NCBI GenBank assembly: GCA_963920525.1
Contig: OY986438.1
Location: forward strand, 136,333,022-136,397,021
From: Dichetophora obliterata
Lineage: Eukaryota > Arthropoda > Insecta > Diptera > Sciomyzidae
Reading direction: 5' to 3'
Length of the DNA stretch: 64,000 nt
A program made the translations under genes and the position numbers. The notes beneath the pieces were generated by a model, which was given only the letters and a program-made list of their open reading frames with translations, ran no database searches and was not told the origin of the DNA. Below are positions 1 to 11,084 of the stretch, piece after piece. Every line of letters begins with the position of its first letter. Positions within the stretch are counted from its first letter, which is position 1.

Positions 1-569
1 GTTTCATTGTGTATTTTTTAAAAAAAGTAGTTATTCTATTAATTGCTGTTATCAATAAAAAAAATTGGGCACGATTTCAATAATTGATGCGCCATGATTT
101 GAAAATGTGTTTTTTGTTCGGAACAAAAAAAAAATGTTTGTTCGAACAACAAATCGATACCTCAACTAGTTATCGATTTTTGAAATCTTTTTACTTAGTA
201 CAATATCTGTTAAATAATATATCTATATCTTTACCATAAAAGATTGATATTTCATTTAAAAGATAATTAAATTATCTATTAGAAAAAAAAAAAACAAATA
301 AAATAAATTTAAGGATTTTTATATATTAATAGACAAACATCAAATGTTGTCGTACACTTTTTCGATATTAATTTTAAATAAGGGCAATGAAACTTATATC
401 ATTCGAAAGGTACTGCGCCCTATATGTGCAGAATCATTTTAGATTTTAAATTTATGACCTCTGACCCGAAATATTAACGTTGAAAGTTTGTACTATTATT
501 GCTAGTAAGGAATCTCAGGGCTAGGAAGAGGTAGAATGGTGAATGAGGTATTAAATGAAAGATCTGGCT
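1..569. other. AT-rich sequence, no gene seen
   Basis: Low-complexity A/T-rich sequence. No open frame of note, no TIR pair and no RNA gene recognised. The last ~90 bases grade into the dispersed repeat that follows. Confidence 0.5.
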
Positions 570-1280
570 GCACAGTATGATTACATTTTAGATTGGTGAC
601 CTTTGACTTGAAATATGAGCGTATTTATTAAATAAAAGCTAAACTGTAACAGATGGAAGAATAAAATGCAAGAGGTAATTTTAAACATTGATAAGGTGCG
701 CAAAAAATACTTCAGACATTTTGCGGCATCTCTTACGGATACCCTACAATAAGCATTTTTTTATACAACAAGACTCAATATATATTGTGATGTTGAAATT
801 TCTTACAAATAGTAAAGTCTGAAAAATTTCCATTGTTTTGACATAAAAATTATAGCGATATCTCGAAAACTATAGATGTTCTCAGTACAACGTATTTTTC
901 TGTGAAAAGTCGTTGGTTGAGGAATATAACGGTATACGATAGCTTTCCTGGTAATATTTTCCACGGATAGTATGTTTAAAAAAAATCCTCTTAAAATGAC
1001 ATTAAAATTGTTTAGATATCTCGAAAAGTTTATATCTTCTCAGTACAACGTATTTCCTTGAAGCAAGGCCATCGCCTCAGAATAAGAAAATTTTTTTTGA
1101 AATTTCAAGTTTTGACTTTGCAAGCAAATATCTCAGCCATTTTTTAATCGATTTTCAACAAATTTTCTTTGTCTGAAAGATCAATTAAATGACTTTGGAA
1201 AAATAAGAAAAGATTGACCGTTATCCATCAATTCAACGTTTTTTATTGTTTTAAAAAACCTCTAAAATATTTTGGTTTTG
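570..1280 (+). repeat. Dispersed repeat, copy A
   Basis: This stretch shares several blocks in the same order and orientation with 2281-2860 and 11275-11735. Shared blocks include 'tctcttacggataccctaca', 'ttatagcgatatctcgaaaa', 'ctcagtacaacgtatt', 'tttgcaagcaaatatctca' and 'tctgaaagatcaattaaatg'. Spacing is conserved but each copy is differently deleted. No coding capacity is visible in any copy. It is most likely a decayed non-autonomous transposon family. The related copy at 11.3 kb opens with a TCTATATACATA-like start followed by 'ccgattttgatag', which resembles the 5' region of the Helitrons elsewhere in this window. Confidence 0.7.
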
Positions 1281-1585
1281 CTCAAAAAATAGACAAACGT
1301 TTTTTTGTTGTAATTTTTTTTTCTTATTACATTTTTTTCACACTCTTTAATATAACATATCAATTTGACACATAATTCAATAAACAGTTTCTATCATCGA
1401 AATTCATGAGCTACCCCTATGATTTTTTTGATGAAAATTTAATTTTTCAAAATGTTGTTACCTTTTTTGCAAAGTTCTACAGCTCAAGAAATAATTTCTA
1501 TGAAAAAATTTTCAAATATTTCAAACCACTCCAAAGTTATATACAGAAATCTATGTTTTAAGCAATTTCGGTATATATAGAAATA

Positions 1586-2274
1586 CCCAGCAAAAAAACT
1601 GCTTCAAAAAGAAGCTAAAGTGGAAGGGAAAGTCTTGAATTCCATCCCTTCCACTTTCATACCCAGACGGCATTCTTTATACATATGCATGTCATTGGGA
1701 GGAATGCTTTCCTTAATCTTGTCTAGAAGTGCTTCCAGAACTTTTGAAATGGAAGATTTTTTAAGCCCTTCAAAGAAACGATTCTAGTAGGTGTATATCA
1801 GAAGAACTTTAAGAAGGCATTCCATGGAATAGAATGATTTTTGTGGTTTGGCCGTTAAAAAAATCACTGAGAAAATATCTCTCTTCCCGATATTCTCGCA
1901 ATTTTGGTGTTGGAAATGAGAAGTGTTTGAGTTTTGTTGGGGGTTTAAAAAAATTCCACTTAAAATTCCACTTAAAATATACTTTTTCTCGATTTTCAAA
2001 GCATTTTGGTATTGGAAGTAGTAAGTGGTTGGTTTTAATTTGGAGTTTAAAAAATCCCACGGATAAAACTAAAACATATATTATAATTATATAATTTTTT
2101 TTTTAATTGAATTTTAATGCCATTTCAATGTCTTTCAGAAGTAGGTTATAAGAATGTCTCTTTAAAGCACTTCTTTATAAGGCTAAGAAGAAGCACAGTT
2201 TGATCTATAGAATGTCTTCTGGAAGCACTGTTCCTAAGAATGCATGTCACATTTGCATCTAAAATTTTGCTGGG
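1586..2274. mobile_element. MITE with CCCAGCAAAA termini, TA TSD
   Basis: The termini are CCCAGCAAAA on the left and TTTTGCTGGG on the right, flanked on both sides by TA (1584-1585 and 2275-2276), consistent with a Tc1/mariner-type target duplication. The 689-bp interior carries many variants of GGAAGCACTTC/GAAGTGCTTCC on both strands, so it is locally palindromic. It contains open frames on both strands (for example 1834-2094 and 1809-2060) that overlap and resemble nothing; they follow from the repeated motif. Other elements in this window share the CCCAG(C/A)AAA end but fill their interiors with a different motif (8285-8880, 14424-14798, 17676-18015). Confidence 0.75.
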
Positions 2275-2280
2275 TATGCG

Positions 2281-2860
2281 TGGGAAAAACAGTTCTTCCA
2301 AGTTTCTGAATCGATTTTGATAATTTTTTTTTAAGAAATTAGAGTAGGGAGAAGGAGTTCACTGAATATTTTTGTGACCTTTAACCTGAAATATTAGCGC
2401 TTAAAGAATAGTTCTTAAGTAACACCAAAACTATAAAAAATGGAAGAACATTTTTCGCTATCTCTTACGAATACCCTACAATAAGCATTTTTGTATGTAA
2501 CATGTGTGAATATATATTATGATGGTGACATTTCTTATAAATAGTAACTTCTGAAAAATTCCCTTTATTTTGACATCAAAGTTATAGCGATATCTTGAAA
2601 ACTATAGCTTTTCTCAGTACAAAGTGAAAAGCCCTGGTTGTAAAAAAATAACGAAAGTTTTTATGGGTAATGTTTTTAAAGATATTTTTAAAAAAATGTT
2701 AACTTCGTTTATATCAAAATTATTGCGATAATTTGAAATAGAATATTTTCTTAGTACAGTACATTTTCTTAAAGCAAGGTCATGCCTTAGAACTAGAAAA
2801 AACGATTGAAATTTCAGAAGGTTGGTCGAATTTCGGCCACAGGCGATACTAGTTATTTGA
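2281..2860 (+). repeat. Dispersed repeat, copy B
   Basis: Direct repeat of 570-1080, with diagnostic blocks 'tctcttacgaataccctaca', 'tagcgatatcttgaaaacta' and 'tttctcagtacaa'. Its first 120 bases align instead with 11290-11410 (acagttc..., 'cgattttgata', 'gagtaggga'), so copies A, B and C overlap in different segments of one longer consensus. Confidence 0.7.
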
Positions 2861-4234
2861 ATTATGTGAGCAGTTTTATATTACTTTTGCTTTTAATTAG
2901 TGATAAAAACCTTATTTTTTAAAATTTGCAGCATTAAGGTATCAAAAATATATTTTATATTTAAAGCCTACAGTTAATATCTTTCATTTAACATAAAGAA
3001 ATCCATATTCGTCTTTTGAATTGACTCTAAGTTTAATACATTTGTTGCGATGATCAACTATTTAACTTATTAAAATGGATGCTGTTGACGAAAACTGATC
3101 AACTAAAAGTTAAAAATTTTTTCCACTGTTTAAATCATGTTAAATTAAGCATCAAGTTTAAGAGGGGAATATGCAAAACTTGACTGTCAAGTCTTGACGA
3201 GTGTTAACCAAGGCAAGATATTGTCATTTCTATAACCAACTGTGTATTCAGTTAGTGATAGACTATAGAGTATAGCACATTAAAGTAGTTGTCAAATATA
3301 TGATAAAAACGTGCAGAAAAGTGTTTTATCTATCTCTGATACCTGCAATTTCCAAATAAAGTCGATTTTGTCATTCCTGTAACCACTCAAAAAACACAAA
3401 ATGCCTACAAATCAATTTCATGACGTAATGACCTGAAGAGATTTTAACTTACTTTAGGGCAGCCATGCTCAAAACTTGCTCTCGAGCTGAAAGCTTTTTT
3501 TGCCATGCATACTTATATGAATTCTGGCGTCGCTAAAAAGTTTTCAGCCTGCAGGCTTACTTATTGTAGCTTCAGTTTTATTTTTATATTTATCCATTTT
3601 TCAAAAGAAAAAAGGGCACTTTTGGCGGAATTACCCCCATATACTAACTTTAATAAGCAAAATGCTACGAAAACACTCAATCTATATTTAAAAACATGTT
3701 TTCCATGAAATTTATATCCAAAATGACTTTTATTTTCAATATTAAAATTGTCAAATATTCATAAAATTTAACTTTTTTTTGTTTTTTGTGCCTGTATACA
3801 TTTCTTTTATTATTTCAGTATTGATTTACACAACAAAACATTGTCATTACCTTTTTAAAAACTCAATAAAATGTTCAATCAAAACAAACAAGTAGTAGAA
3901 AACGTAGTATAAAAAGCAGTATCTTTGGGTATTTAGTACTACGAAAAAGTATGATATTTAGGCAACTTGGCTATATTTTGTCATTAAAAAATTACTCTTT
4001 TGCTCCCCTCTTCAATTTTACGGGTGTATTGTGAGAAAACGTGAGAAAACGTCAAATGAATGGACCACCTATAGTAATTAAATCATGGCCAAAACCATGA
4101 ATGCGCTTTTTTATAGCTTTTTGCAAAACGAGTTTAAAGGTTTAAATTCTGATGCCTGAAAATAAGTGACTTTAAACTTTTTAAAATTTTCTTTTACCGA
4201 ATGTAAAGTATTTACATAGTTACTTAACAATAGT
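2861..4234. other. No gene or element recognised
   Basis: AT-rich sequence. One short open frame (3505-3708, +) has no recognisable features and is probably chance. No TIR or TSD pair found. Confidence 0.4.
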
Positions 4235-4242
4235 TAAAAAAT

Positions 4243-4704
4243 TTGGCTGGCCTACCTCTCTTCAAAAGAGTTTTACAACACATTCATTGTTTAGGCATGC
4301 AGAAAAATTCCAATTTATAAAACTTTCATGTTTCAAGGAATCGAGTAATGAATGAATGTGTAGGATCTGCTATTTCCTGATATTTTTGTTTGCAGTTATG
4401 TGGACATTAGGTCCTTCAACTTACGATTTAAATGTGATTGGCCTACCCCACTCCTAAAGGATTTTAAAACACATTCATTGCTTTGGCATGCAGAAAAATT
4501 CCAATTCTGTTTAAATGTTTGTGCCAGAAAAATGAATGTGGCACATTCATGCCATTATAAAAAAATAAAAATCAAAACACATTCATCGACCCACATTTCT
4601 ATTCCATATGTTGATACACTGTTCGTAACTCTATATTAAATTGTATCAGAAACAGCAATAAACCCAAAATCGAATTTTTTTACATTCATAGTTTTGGCAT
4701 GCAG
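4243..4704 (+). repeat. Degenerate tandem repeat, ~195-bp period
   Basis: Blocks beginning 'ttggc(tg)gcctacc' and ending 'ttggcatgcagaaaaattcc' occur at 4243-4316 and 4437-4510. A third partial block ('acattcatagttttggcatgcag') lies at 4681-4704, just before the hAT insertion. The recurring core is ACACATTCATTG...GGCATGCAG. The open frame at 4400-4639 runs through the second unit and is probably incidental. Confidence 0.6.
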
Positions 4705-4936
4705 GTGACGATACGAGTATATTCTTTATCAGCAGGGAAGACAATTATATGCAAATGCATATAATATATGCTTTTGCATATTTGGACGTTTTGTTAATAA
4801 TTTTGCATAATTATAACGATTGTGCTTATTTGTGCATATTTTTACATATTTTTAACTTTTCGAACAGATTTTAGCTTGTAATCGGGCAAATTTTGATACT
4901 TCCTTCACATCTGGCAACATTGTAATTTCTTTGATA

Positions 4937-5290
4937 TCTATATATATAAAATAGGATGTGTGTATGTATGTAACGTATGGACTCCAAAACGGCTGGGCCG
5001 ATTTTGATGAAATTTTCAGGTAATGTTCATCTTGGTACGGTGGATAACATAGGCTATATAGGTGGCGCTGGGGTGGACTTATATCGAAAATTTGAATTTA
5101 TGGACCAATTTAACTGAAATTCAGAATGTATTTTTGTTTGATCATAAGAAAATAATTTGTGTATAAATGGACACGGTAGATGGCGCTGGGGTGGACTTAT
5201 TTCGAAAATTCGATGGCGTGAAAAATATATAAATACTTTTAATTTTATTTTATAACGAGGGGAGTAGCGAAGCACACCGGGTTCAGCTAG
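4937..5290 (+). mobile_element. Small non-autonomous Helitron nested in the hAT element
   Basis: It begins TCTATATATATAAAA and ends CCGGGTTCAGCTAG, inserted between host A (4936) and T (5291): the TC...CTAG termini and A^T target of Helitrons, with no TSD. The interior starts with the 'ggctgggccgattttgatga' block that also opens other Helitrons here. It contains two copies of 'tggcgctggggtggactta' about 115 bp apart. No Rep/helicase coding sequence is present. The open frame 5054-5275 (-) is incidental. The insertion lies inside the hAT element, so it is younger than that element. Confidence 0.8.
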
Positions 5291-5340
5291 TTATATATAT
5301 TTATAAAGAGATATTATATTATATATGTATAAAAAATATT

Positions 5341-5541
5341 TTGTTTAAAAACTCACAGACAATGGATCCATACGCCGAAAGTCTCCTTCCGAACGAAGTC
5401 CCTTATTTTAAATGGTGCCCAACTACATCCTGCGATATCGAGCGGTCTTTCTCACAATACAAAACATTGTTGGCTGAAAATCGTAGAAAATTTCTTTTTG
5501 ATAATATAAAAATGCATTTAATTGTTCAGTGTAATAGCTGA
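5341..5541 (+). pseudogene. hAT transposase C-terminal fragment
   Basis: The 66-codon frame has no ATG at its 5' limit; the first ATG is at 5362. Its residues PTTSCDIERSFSQYKTLLAE followed by NRR...F..NIKMHLIVQCN match the C-terminal dimerisation region of hAT-family transposases (motif around TSCDVERSFS). The catalytic DDE residues and the BED-type zinc finger expected upstream are absent. The fragment ends in TGA about 350 bp from the element's 3' TIR, a plausible distance for a native stop codon. A 27-bp segment within it (5374-5400) is repeated inverted at 5585-5611, just downstream. It is a relic of the transposase of this hAT lineage and encodes no active protein. Confidence 0.85.
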
Positions 5542-5895
5542 ATGCAATACACTGTTTTTGCTATAAGCACCATATAAAATAATGGACTTCGTCCGGAAGG
5601 AGACTTTTGGCATTGGCTTCGAGCTACCAAACAAAATATTCATTAAATGATTAAAATAGAATTAAATGTTTACTTTATAATTAAAATTATAATTTATTTA
5701 AACTGAAATATTTACTTTTATGCCTTGAAAGGGCTATTGTTTTGTTTTTTTTTATGAACTATTGAATAAAATTTTGAATAATAAAACTCCGACTTCGACA
5801 TTTTTCGTGCTTATTTGATGGCATATTTTGCCATTTTTTAGAGCATATTAGCATACTTATTTTAGATTTTTTCGTGCATTTTTCTGTCTTCCCTG

Positions 5896-6198
5896 TTTAT
5901 CAGCATCACCCCCAGAGTCAATTTCTTCATGTCCAATTCCAAACCCTGCATAACTTAGAAAATACTGTAGTGGCATTGTAACTTCTACCCAGTTGAAGAT
6001 AATTCCTTACTAGTTTTGTATAAGTTTATATACAGAATGCACAAAATAGTTTAAACCATTCAAAAGGTTAATGTAAATTCTTATGATGTTGTTGGGGCAA
6101 ATTTCATAACCCAGCAAAGTACAGATTCCGGAATATACAGAAATTTTTACAATACCGCAACGTAAAGAAATAAAGTAATTTAGCCCTGCTTCTTTTCC
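5896..6198. other. No gene or element recognised
   Basis: AT-rich spacer between the hAT element's TSD and the putative TIR element. It includes 'cccagcaaag' at ~6111, resembling the CCCAGCAAA MITE end, but no matching right end was found nearby. Confidence 0.4.
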
Positions 6199-6396
6199 GG
6201 GATTCACGATCCGGAGCTCGTTGTGGAGCTATTGTGCAAAAAAGCTCAATTGTAGATAGAAAGAGCTATAAATTAAAAGATTTAAAATTGCGCTTTTTCA
6301 CACAAGAGCTCCGACTATGCCCTATAGTTCTTTTGTTGCGCACTCAGCAATTGAATAGTGACGGTGAATTCGGTGAATAAACTTCATTTTAATAAA

Positions 6397-7362
6397 TAGG
6401 GTGTCCCGCAATATAGTGCAACTATTTAACGATGTGAAAGGTGATGTCGAGTTGAGCAAAAAATCGTATGGTAGGTTGGGGTTTATTTTCACACCCTTAG
6501 GAGTTACAGGGCTAATTAGTATTTTATGACTTTGATGCACATTATTGTTTAAAGCAGAATAACTAACCACGGAAAACTTTTTAAGAAATCATTTGAAAGG
6601 CAATAAATTGACCTTTCTAACTGTGTATTAACGAACCCACCCTATTTATCCATTACCAAGCTGTGCTCGTGTGCAGATGAAATAGATGAAATCAATCCGT
6701 TAAAACTACTAAATTTCAAGTTTGAGAGCTTTTTATCAGAATTTTGTGTAATAAATTGAAATTTTTTAGCATCAAATTTGTGATTTATTAAGTTTTAGTT
6801 ATCAATGACAATGAAATCATAAACATATCGTTAAAAATAACAAAGTTGATTGTACTTGTTCTTACATTGTTTTAAAAACAATGATTTTAATTGGATTTTG
6901 TTAAAAAAAAAAAAATAATGAGAACTGTTCGAAGTGAAATTTTACCTTTATTATTTCTTAGGACATGCCATTGGAAAGAAAATTAAATAAATCACAAATT
7001 TGATGTTAAAAAAAATTTTATTTATTATGCAAAATTCAGAGAAAATTGCGCTCAAACTTGAAATTTTGTAGTTTTAACGGATTAATTTCATCTTCACACA
7101 AGTACAGCTCAGGAATGGATAAGTCGAGTGAGTTTGTTGTTAAATCCTTAAGAACGTCAATTTATTGCCTTTCAAAGTATTTCTTAAAACAAGTTTTTCG
7201 TGAGTAAGTTCTTCTGCTAAAAACAATCATGTGCATCAAAGTCATGAAATATTAATTATCTCTGTAACTCCTAAAGGTGTTCAAATAGACACCCCTCCCT
7301 TACGATAATTTGCTCAACTAGATATCACCTTTCACCTCTTTAAATAGTTGCCCTTTATCGCG
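6397..7362. repeat. Long imperfect palindrome, ~390-bp arms
   Basis: The left arm (6397 to about 6790) and the right arm (about 6985 to 7362) are inverted copies around a centre near 6885. Paired blocks include 'caactatttaacgatgtgaa' with its complement near 7330-7351, 'gactttgatgcacat' with 'atgtgcatcaaagtc', and 'aaatttcaagtttgag' with 'ctcaaacttgaaatttt'. The arms differ by scattered substitutions. The central ~190 bp is unpaired. The structure resembles a foldback element or an inverted duplication. No coding sequence or TSD was identified. Confidence 0.8.
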
Positions 7363-7515
7363 CAAAATTTTTTTAGTTTCAACGGATTGATTCCGTCTTC
7401 ACACGAGTACAGCTCAGGAATGGATAAGTCGAGTGAGTTCATTATTAAATCGTTAGAAAGGTCAATTTATTGCCTTTAAAATTATTTCTTAAAACAAGTT
7501 TTTCGTGAGTTAATT
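7363..7515 (+). repeat. Third, partial direct copy of the palindrome arm
   Basis: 'caacggattgattccgtctt' and 'cacacgagtacagctcagga' through 'acaagtttttcgtgagttaa' repeat 7065-7210 directly, offset by about 306 bp. The palindrome arm was therefore duplicated in tandem after or during formation of the inverted repeat. The copy stops where the 92-bp minisatellite begins. Confidence 0.8.
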
Positions 7516-7915
7516 CTGCCAAGTGTTCTCTGGAAGATGCATCGCTTTTCGATTGCCCAAGCGATTATTTCGCGGTTCAAGAAAAATGTTCAAAGTCTTC
7601 CTTCACTCATTCCGACGATCGTTGGTAGATCAATCGTTTTTCGATCGCCCAAGCTATGAATGCGTGATTCAAGAAACATTTCCAAAATCTTCCTTCGTTT
7701 ATTCCGGCGATTGTTGGAAGAAGTTTCGCTTTTCGACCTCCCAAGCGATGAATGAGTGAATGAAAAAAATCTTGAAAATCGTCCTTCGCTCATTCCGGCG
7801 ATCGTTGATAGATGGATAGCTTTTCGATCACCCAAGCGATGAATGCACAAATCAAGAAAAATCTTCTAAATCTTCCTTCGCTTATTCCAGCCACCGTTGG
7901 AAGATGGCTTTTAAA
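7516..7915 (+). repeat. Minisatellite, ~92-bp unit, about 4 copies
   Basis: Units are marked by 'cttcctt(cg)ctcattccgg', the 'cgatcgttggaagatg' block and 'gcttttcgatcgcccaagcg', with unit starts near 7597, 7690, 7781 and 7873. The array is unusually GC-rich for this window and is open in two frames on opposite strands (7523-7759, + and 7590-7850, -). That openness follows from the repeat having no stops; the peptides are simply repeats of the unit. It shares the GCGAT/ATCGC core with the adjoining 8050-8900 segment. Confidence 0.8.
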
Positions 7916-8284
7916 AAAATTTTCAAAATCGATTGTTGGAATATGAAGCAAGCTATTCTATATACTTCTTCACTAAAAATAATCATCGAAAAATTATAAA
8001 AAATAATTTTTTGTTTTGAATTGCCGTATGAAAACTGAAAATATTCATATCAGCACGACTTGCGGCGATTGATCTTTTTGCTGACCGATTTGTCAAGGAA
8101 CGTCCCCTATAAAACAATTTGTAACGTTCAACAAAGATGCATCGTAACAAATCACCGAAGAACCCTAAAAGCGATTCGTTTGACACTCTTGTCGACGAAT
8201 CGTTTAAGATCAGTTTTGCCGATTTGTGTGCGATTCTTCCCGCGGATCACTAAGGACTTTTTTGGCGATTCGTTTGAGTCTCTT

Positions 8285-8880
8285 CCCAGCAAATCGCTAA
8301 TGGGTATGTTATGTTGGCGGTCATATGATCCCGTCCTTTTTTACGCTCTTTTTTCATTTGATGAGCTCAGTTACCAGCGTATGTTATACTGATAGTCAAA
8401 TGATCTCTAAAAACTAGTGCAGTTTTGCTACTTTTAGTTTTTTATCAAGCAACAAGTGTTGCTATTAAGCAGGTTTCATTGCTGCTTTATGTATTTCGTA
8501 TTAAAAGTGTACTATTTTCATACTAAAGCATAAATGTTGTGAACAATTTCACAACGCAACACTGCTTTGATCGCGTGATTTGGTATGGACAGCCGAATCC
8601 TTTGGTAACCGTGGTGGTCAAAATTTATTCTCAAATTTCCCATTTACATTGAAACAACAACAATTTATGACCATGATGTGCCCGTGACCGCCACCATAAC
8701 AAAGCCATAATGAACACTTTAGGCTTAGTTTGCGAATCTTCTCGGCGAATCGCTTTTATGGCCTCAGCTGCTTATAGTCGGCGATACCCGGACGATACCC
8801 GATACCCGGACGAATCCCGGACTCTCGTATGAGCTCGCCTCATGAGATGAGCTTGTCTCATCTTCCAAGCGATTTGCTGG
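8285..8880. mobile_element. MITE with CCCAGCAAATCGCT termini, GCGATTCG-rich
   Basis: CCCAGCAAATCGCT at 8285 is matched by AGCGATTTGCTGG ending at 8880. The sequence on both sides is filled with GCGATTCG/CGAATCGC variants (about 8050-8285 and 8740-8905), so the true element may be larger or may be several overlapping copies. The right part also has a run of 'cggacgatacccgatacc' repeats (8790-8825). It belongs by its ends to the same CCCAG(C/A)AAA group as 1586-2274. No TSD could be fixed. Open frames here (8060-8392, +) look incidental. Confidence 0.5.
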
Positions 8881-9116
8881 CGATTCTGAGGCGATGAAAC
8901 ATTTTTGAAGGGGTGAAATTAAATTATTTTATCGATATTATTAAACTTTTCGTCGATTTTTAAACATAGCACTAATATTTGGTACAACGGGTTGGTTACA
9001 AACTCAATTCCACAACACTAACTCTCAAATAACTTTAATTTTATTTTGTCTGTGTGTTCACAGTTTATAGTTCTTTTTCGCACTTTTGCACAAGAGCTCC
9101 GGATCGTGAATACCCC

Positions 9117-9744
9117 TTAAGTATCTCGTTAAAGGAGGTAGTCCAAGTAGTGTTGCTATTAAACCTTTGGATAGCATGTAAGCGTCATCTACTTAACCTA
9201 ACCATGATTTTTAACGTCGATTTCAGGACAACAAAACTTTAATGTGAAAAACTTTCAGATTATGGAATATTCTGTCCGAGATGATTGCCGAATATGCATT
9301 TATTTTGTTTTGAAAAAGAGGAGCTATTTTTTTCTCACGAAATTTCTCAAATCATATGGGAGATAAAACCAACTTGTTACCTAACAATCGTTTTATTTAT
9401 GGGCCATTATAATTTTATCATAAAATCGATGGCAGATCAGAGTAGAGGTCTTAAAAGCAATTGCTGCATACATTTTTCCAAATTGAAAGAGGACATATTT
9501 TTGTTGAAAAAGTCCTGTTTCTTATAGTAACTTTTTTTAGAGAATGTATTGTATAGATGATAAGTTATCTACTGATATAAGCCTTTGGGCGTATAAAAAA
9601 CTATAATAACTATTATGTATAATTAACTCTTTCTGACCGCTAAATACAGAAATTTCGCATTTTTAAAAAACACTTTTTTAAACCGCTCTAAAAGGTACAT
9701 TTTTCATTAAATTTTAATTAATGTGAACTTTTCAGAAAAGTATT
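9117..9744. other. No gene recognised
   Basis: Two short open frames (around 9054-9242 and 9285-9527, +) have no recognisable motif. AT-rich sequence without detected TIRs. Confidence 0.4.
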
Positions 9745-9752
9745 GTTATAAC

Positions 9753-10554
9753 CAGGGCTAGGTTTTCAATCACATGTCATTTTTTCTGCTCTTCTAAGAT
9801 ATTTCCTGATTATATAAAATGTCCATTTATGTTTTCTAAATTCCAAATATGAGAAGTTTTTAGGTCAGTTTTTCGTAATTTTTTACGGTTTTTAGTTTTC
9901 AGGTAATTGTTGCGAGATTAAGGTTATTTTTAAAGATTTTTAAGTTATTTTGTTGTCATTTTGTGACATTTTGACATAATTTTGAAATAATTTTCGTTTT
10001 TTTTCATACTAAAAAATGTAAAAATGCACATTTTTAAACATATTCCTTTAATAATAGTCTCTTTTATCAAAAACATTAACTACCTCTCGAAAAAGGAGTA
10101 GCTCTGTTTATAGACCTTGATGAAAAAAAAGTCTGCGCGTGGTGAAACTGACAAAAGGTTATATAGAAAGATAGAACAAAAAGTGTTAGATAAAAACTCA
10201 GGATATACTAGTTTTTATTAGCTATATTTTTATGCCCCATTGCTGAGCATTATTAGGGGTTTAAGTTTCATATAAAAGGGGGGGGGGAAAGGGGTTTTTC
10301 TGTTTACAAAAACATTTTGCCAGACAATCGATGTTCTTTGCATTTTAAAAACTTAGAAATGTACCTTGTAGTACATTTTTATAAATTAAATTTTAAGTTT
10401 AGGAATGTTTGCTTTTTAAAGATTTATTTTATGTTTTTTTTTTTTATGTAATCGTTTGTGTATTTTAGGTAATTTTCTGCAGTTTTTAGGTAAATTTTTT
10501 AATTTTTTTAGATAATTTTTTGCAATTTTTTAGGTCATCAAAATCCGAGCCCTG
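9753..10554. mobile_element. hAT-type MITE, TSD GTTATAAC
   Basis: Ends CAGGGCTAGG and CCGAGCCCTG are inverted repeats flanked by a perfect 8-bp duplication GTTATAAC (9745-9752 and 10555-10562). The 802-bp interior has no transposase. Subterminal repeats of 'ggtaattttttgca'-like blocks occur near both ends (9863-9910; 10455-10535), in line with hAT subterminal binding motifs. A run of nine G residues lies at about 10278. It is a non-autonomous hAT derivative. Confidence 0.9.
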
Positions 10555-10815
10555 GTTATAACGATTAAAGCTGTAAAATGTACAATATTTCAAAACAAAA
10601 TTTTTTAAAACATTTTAAAGCCTTCTTCAGTATCGTTTATGTTTAAATAATTTTAGATTTTAAAACTATTTTACAAAAATGGGTTTCTTGTTATTGTTTT
10701 TAAAAAAGATTTCCACTTTTAAGAAAATGGTGCGCTGAAGGTCATTTCATCACACATTTTCATATTTTCATAATACAAATATCAAAAATAAAAAAATCAA
10801 AATAATCTTACTTTA

Positions 10816-10958
10816 TGCTAGATTCACACTGAGAGCTTAATGCGCATTTAGAGCATTTGCTATATATAGTTGTCCCTGTTACTCCTACAACGAGTAAAGA
10901 GCCGTTCGTAAATGTGGATTTTGTAAATGAGCATTTAGCTCTCAGTGTAAACATAGCA
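10816..10958. mobile_element. Small MITE, TSD TTA
   Basis: The ends start TGCTAGATTCACACTGAGAG on the left and, read inward from the right, TGCTATGTTTACACTGAGAG. The inverted similarity continues for about 38 bp. TTA flanks both ends (10813-10815 and 10959-10961). A 3-bp TWA duplication is typical of PIF/Harbinger elements, so a PIF/Harbinger-derived MITE is the best guess. The open frame 10808-11017 (-) spans it and is incidental. Confidence 0.75.
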
Positions 10959-11081
10959 TTAGAAAAGTTCATAAAATAACATAAATTCCATCTATCCACC
11001 CTCCAACTAACTATCACCCATCTTCCGAATCAACACAATGCTTAAGCATTTATAGGGGGCATCCCCTGAGCGTTGGTTCAG

Positions 11082-11084
<3 letters not shown>

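Larger units (their letters stand above)
4733..5895 (+). mobile_element. hAT-type DNA transposon, defective, 8-bp TSD
   Basis: The termini CAGGGAAGACA (4733) and TGTCTTCCCTG (ending 5895) are exact inverted repeats. They are flanked by a perfect 8-bp duplication TTTATCAG at 4725-4732 and 5896-5903, the target-site length expected for hAT elements. Subterminal regions on both sides carry repeated TGCATAT/GCATATT motifs, as is usual for hAT transposase binding. At 1163 bp the element is far too short to be autonomous (hAT elements are usually 2.5-5 kb). It retains only the last part of a transposase at 5341-5541 and hosts a nested Helitron at 4937-5290. Confidence 0.92.
6199..9116. mobile_element. 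Putative 2.9-kb TIR element enclosing several repeats
   Basis: GGATTCACGATCCGGAGCTC at 6199-6218 is matched, inverted, by GAGCTCCGGATCGTGAA followed by TACCCC at 9094-9116, so both ends read GGGG(TA)TTCACGATCCGGAGCTC. The right end resembles the TAGGG(G)TATTCAC ends of elements at 34635 and 36084. A clear TSD was not found, so the boundaries are tentative and the two ends could belong to separate copies of one MITE. Enclosed are a long palindrome (6397-7362), a 92-bp minisatellite (7516-7915) and a CCCAGCAAA-type MITE (8285-8880). No transposase-like frame is visible. Confidence 0.4.

Noticed and set aside
1784..2094. Open frames on both strands within the first MITE
   Set aside because: They overlap antisense, follow the reiterated GAAG/CTTC motif, and have no recognisable domain.
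6111..6210. A further CCCAGCAAA-ended MITE starting near 6111
   Set aside because: No facing right end and no TSD within a reasonable distance.
7523..8392. Several open frames (+ and -) of 67-110 codons
   Set aside because: They run through the 92-bp minisatellite and the GCGATTCG-rich MITE; stop-free because of the repeat, not protein-like.
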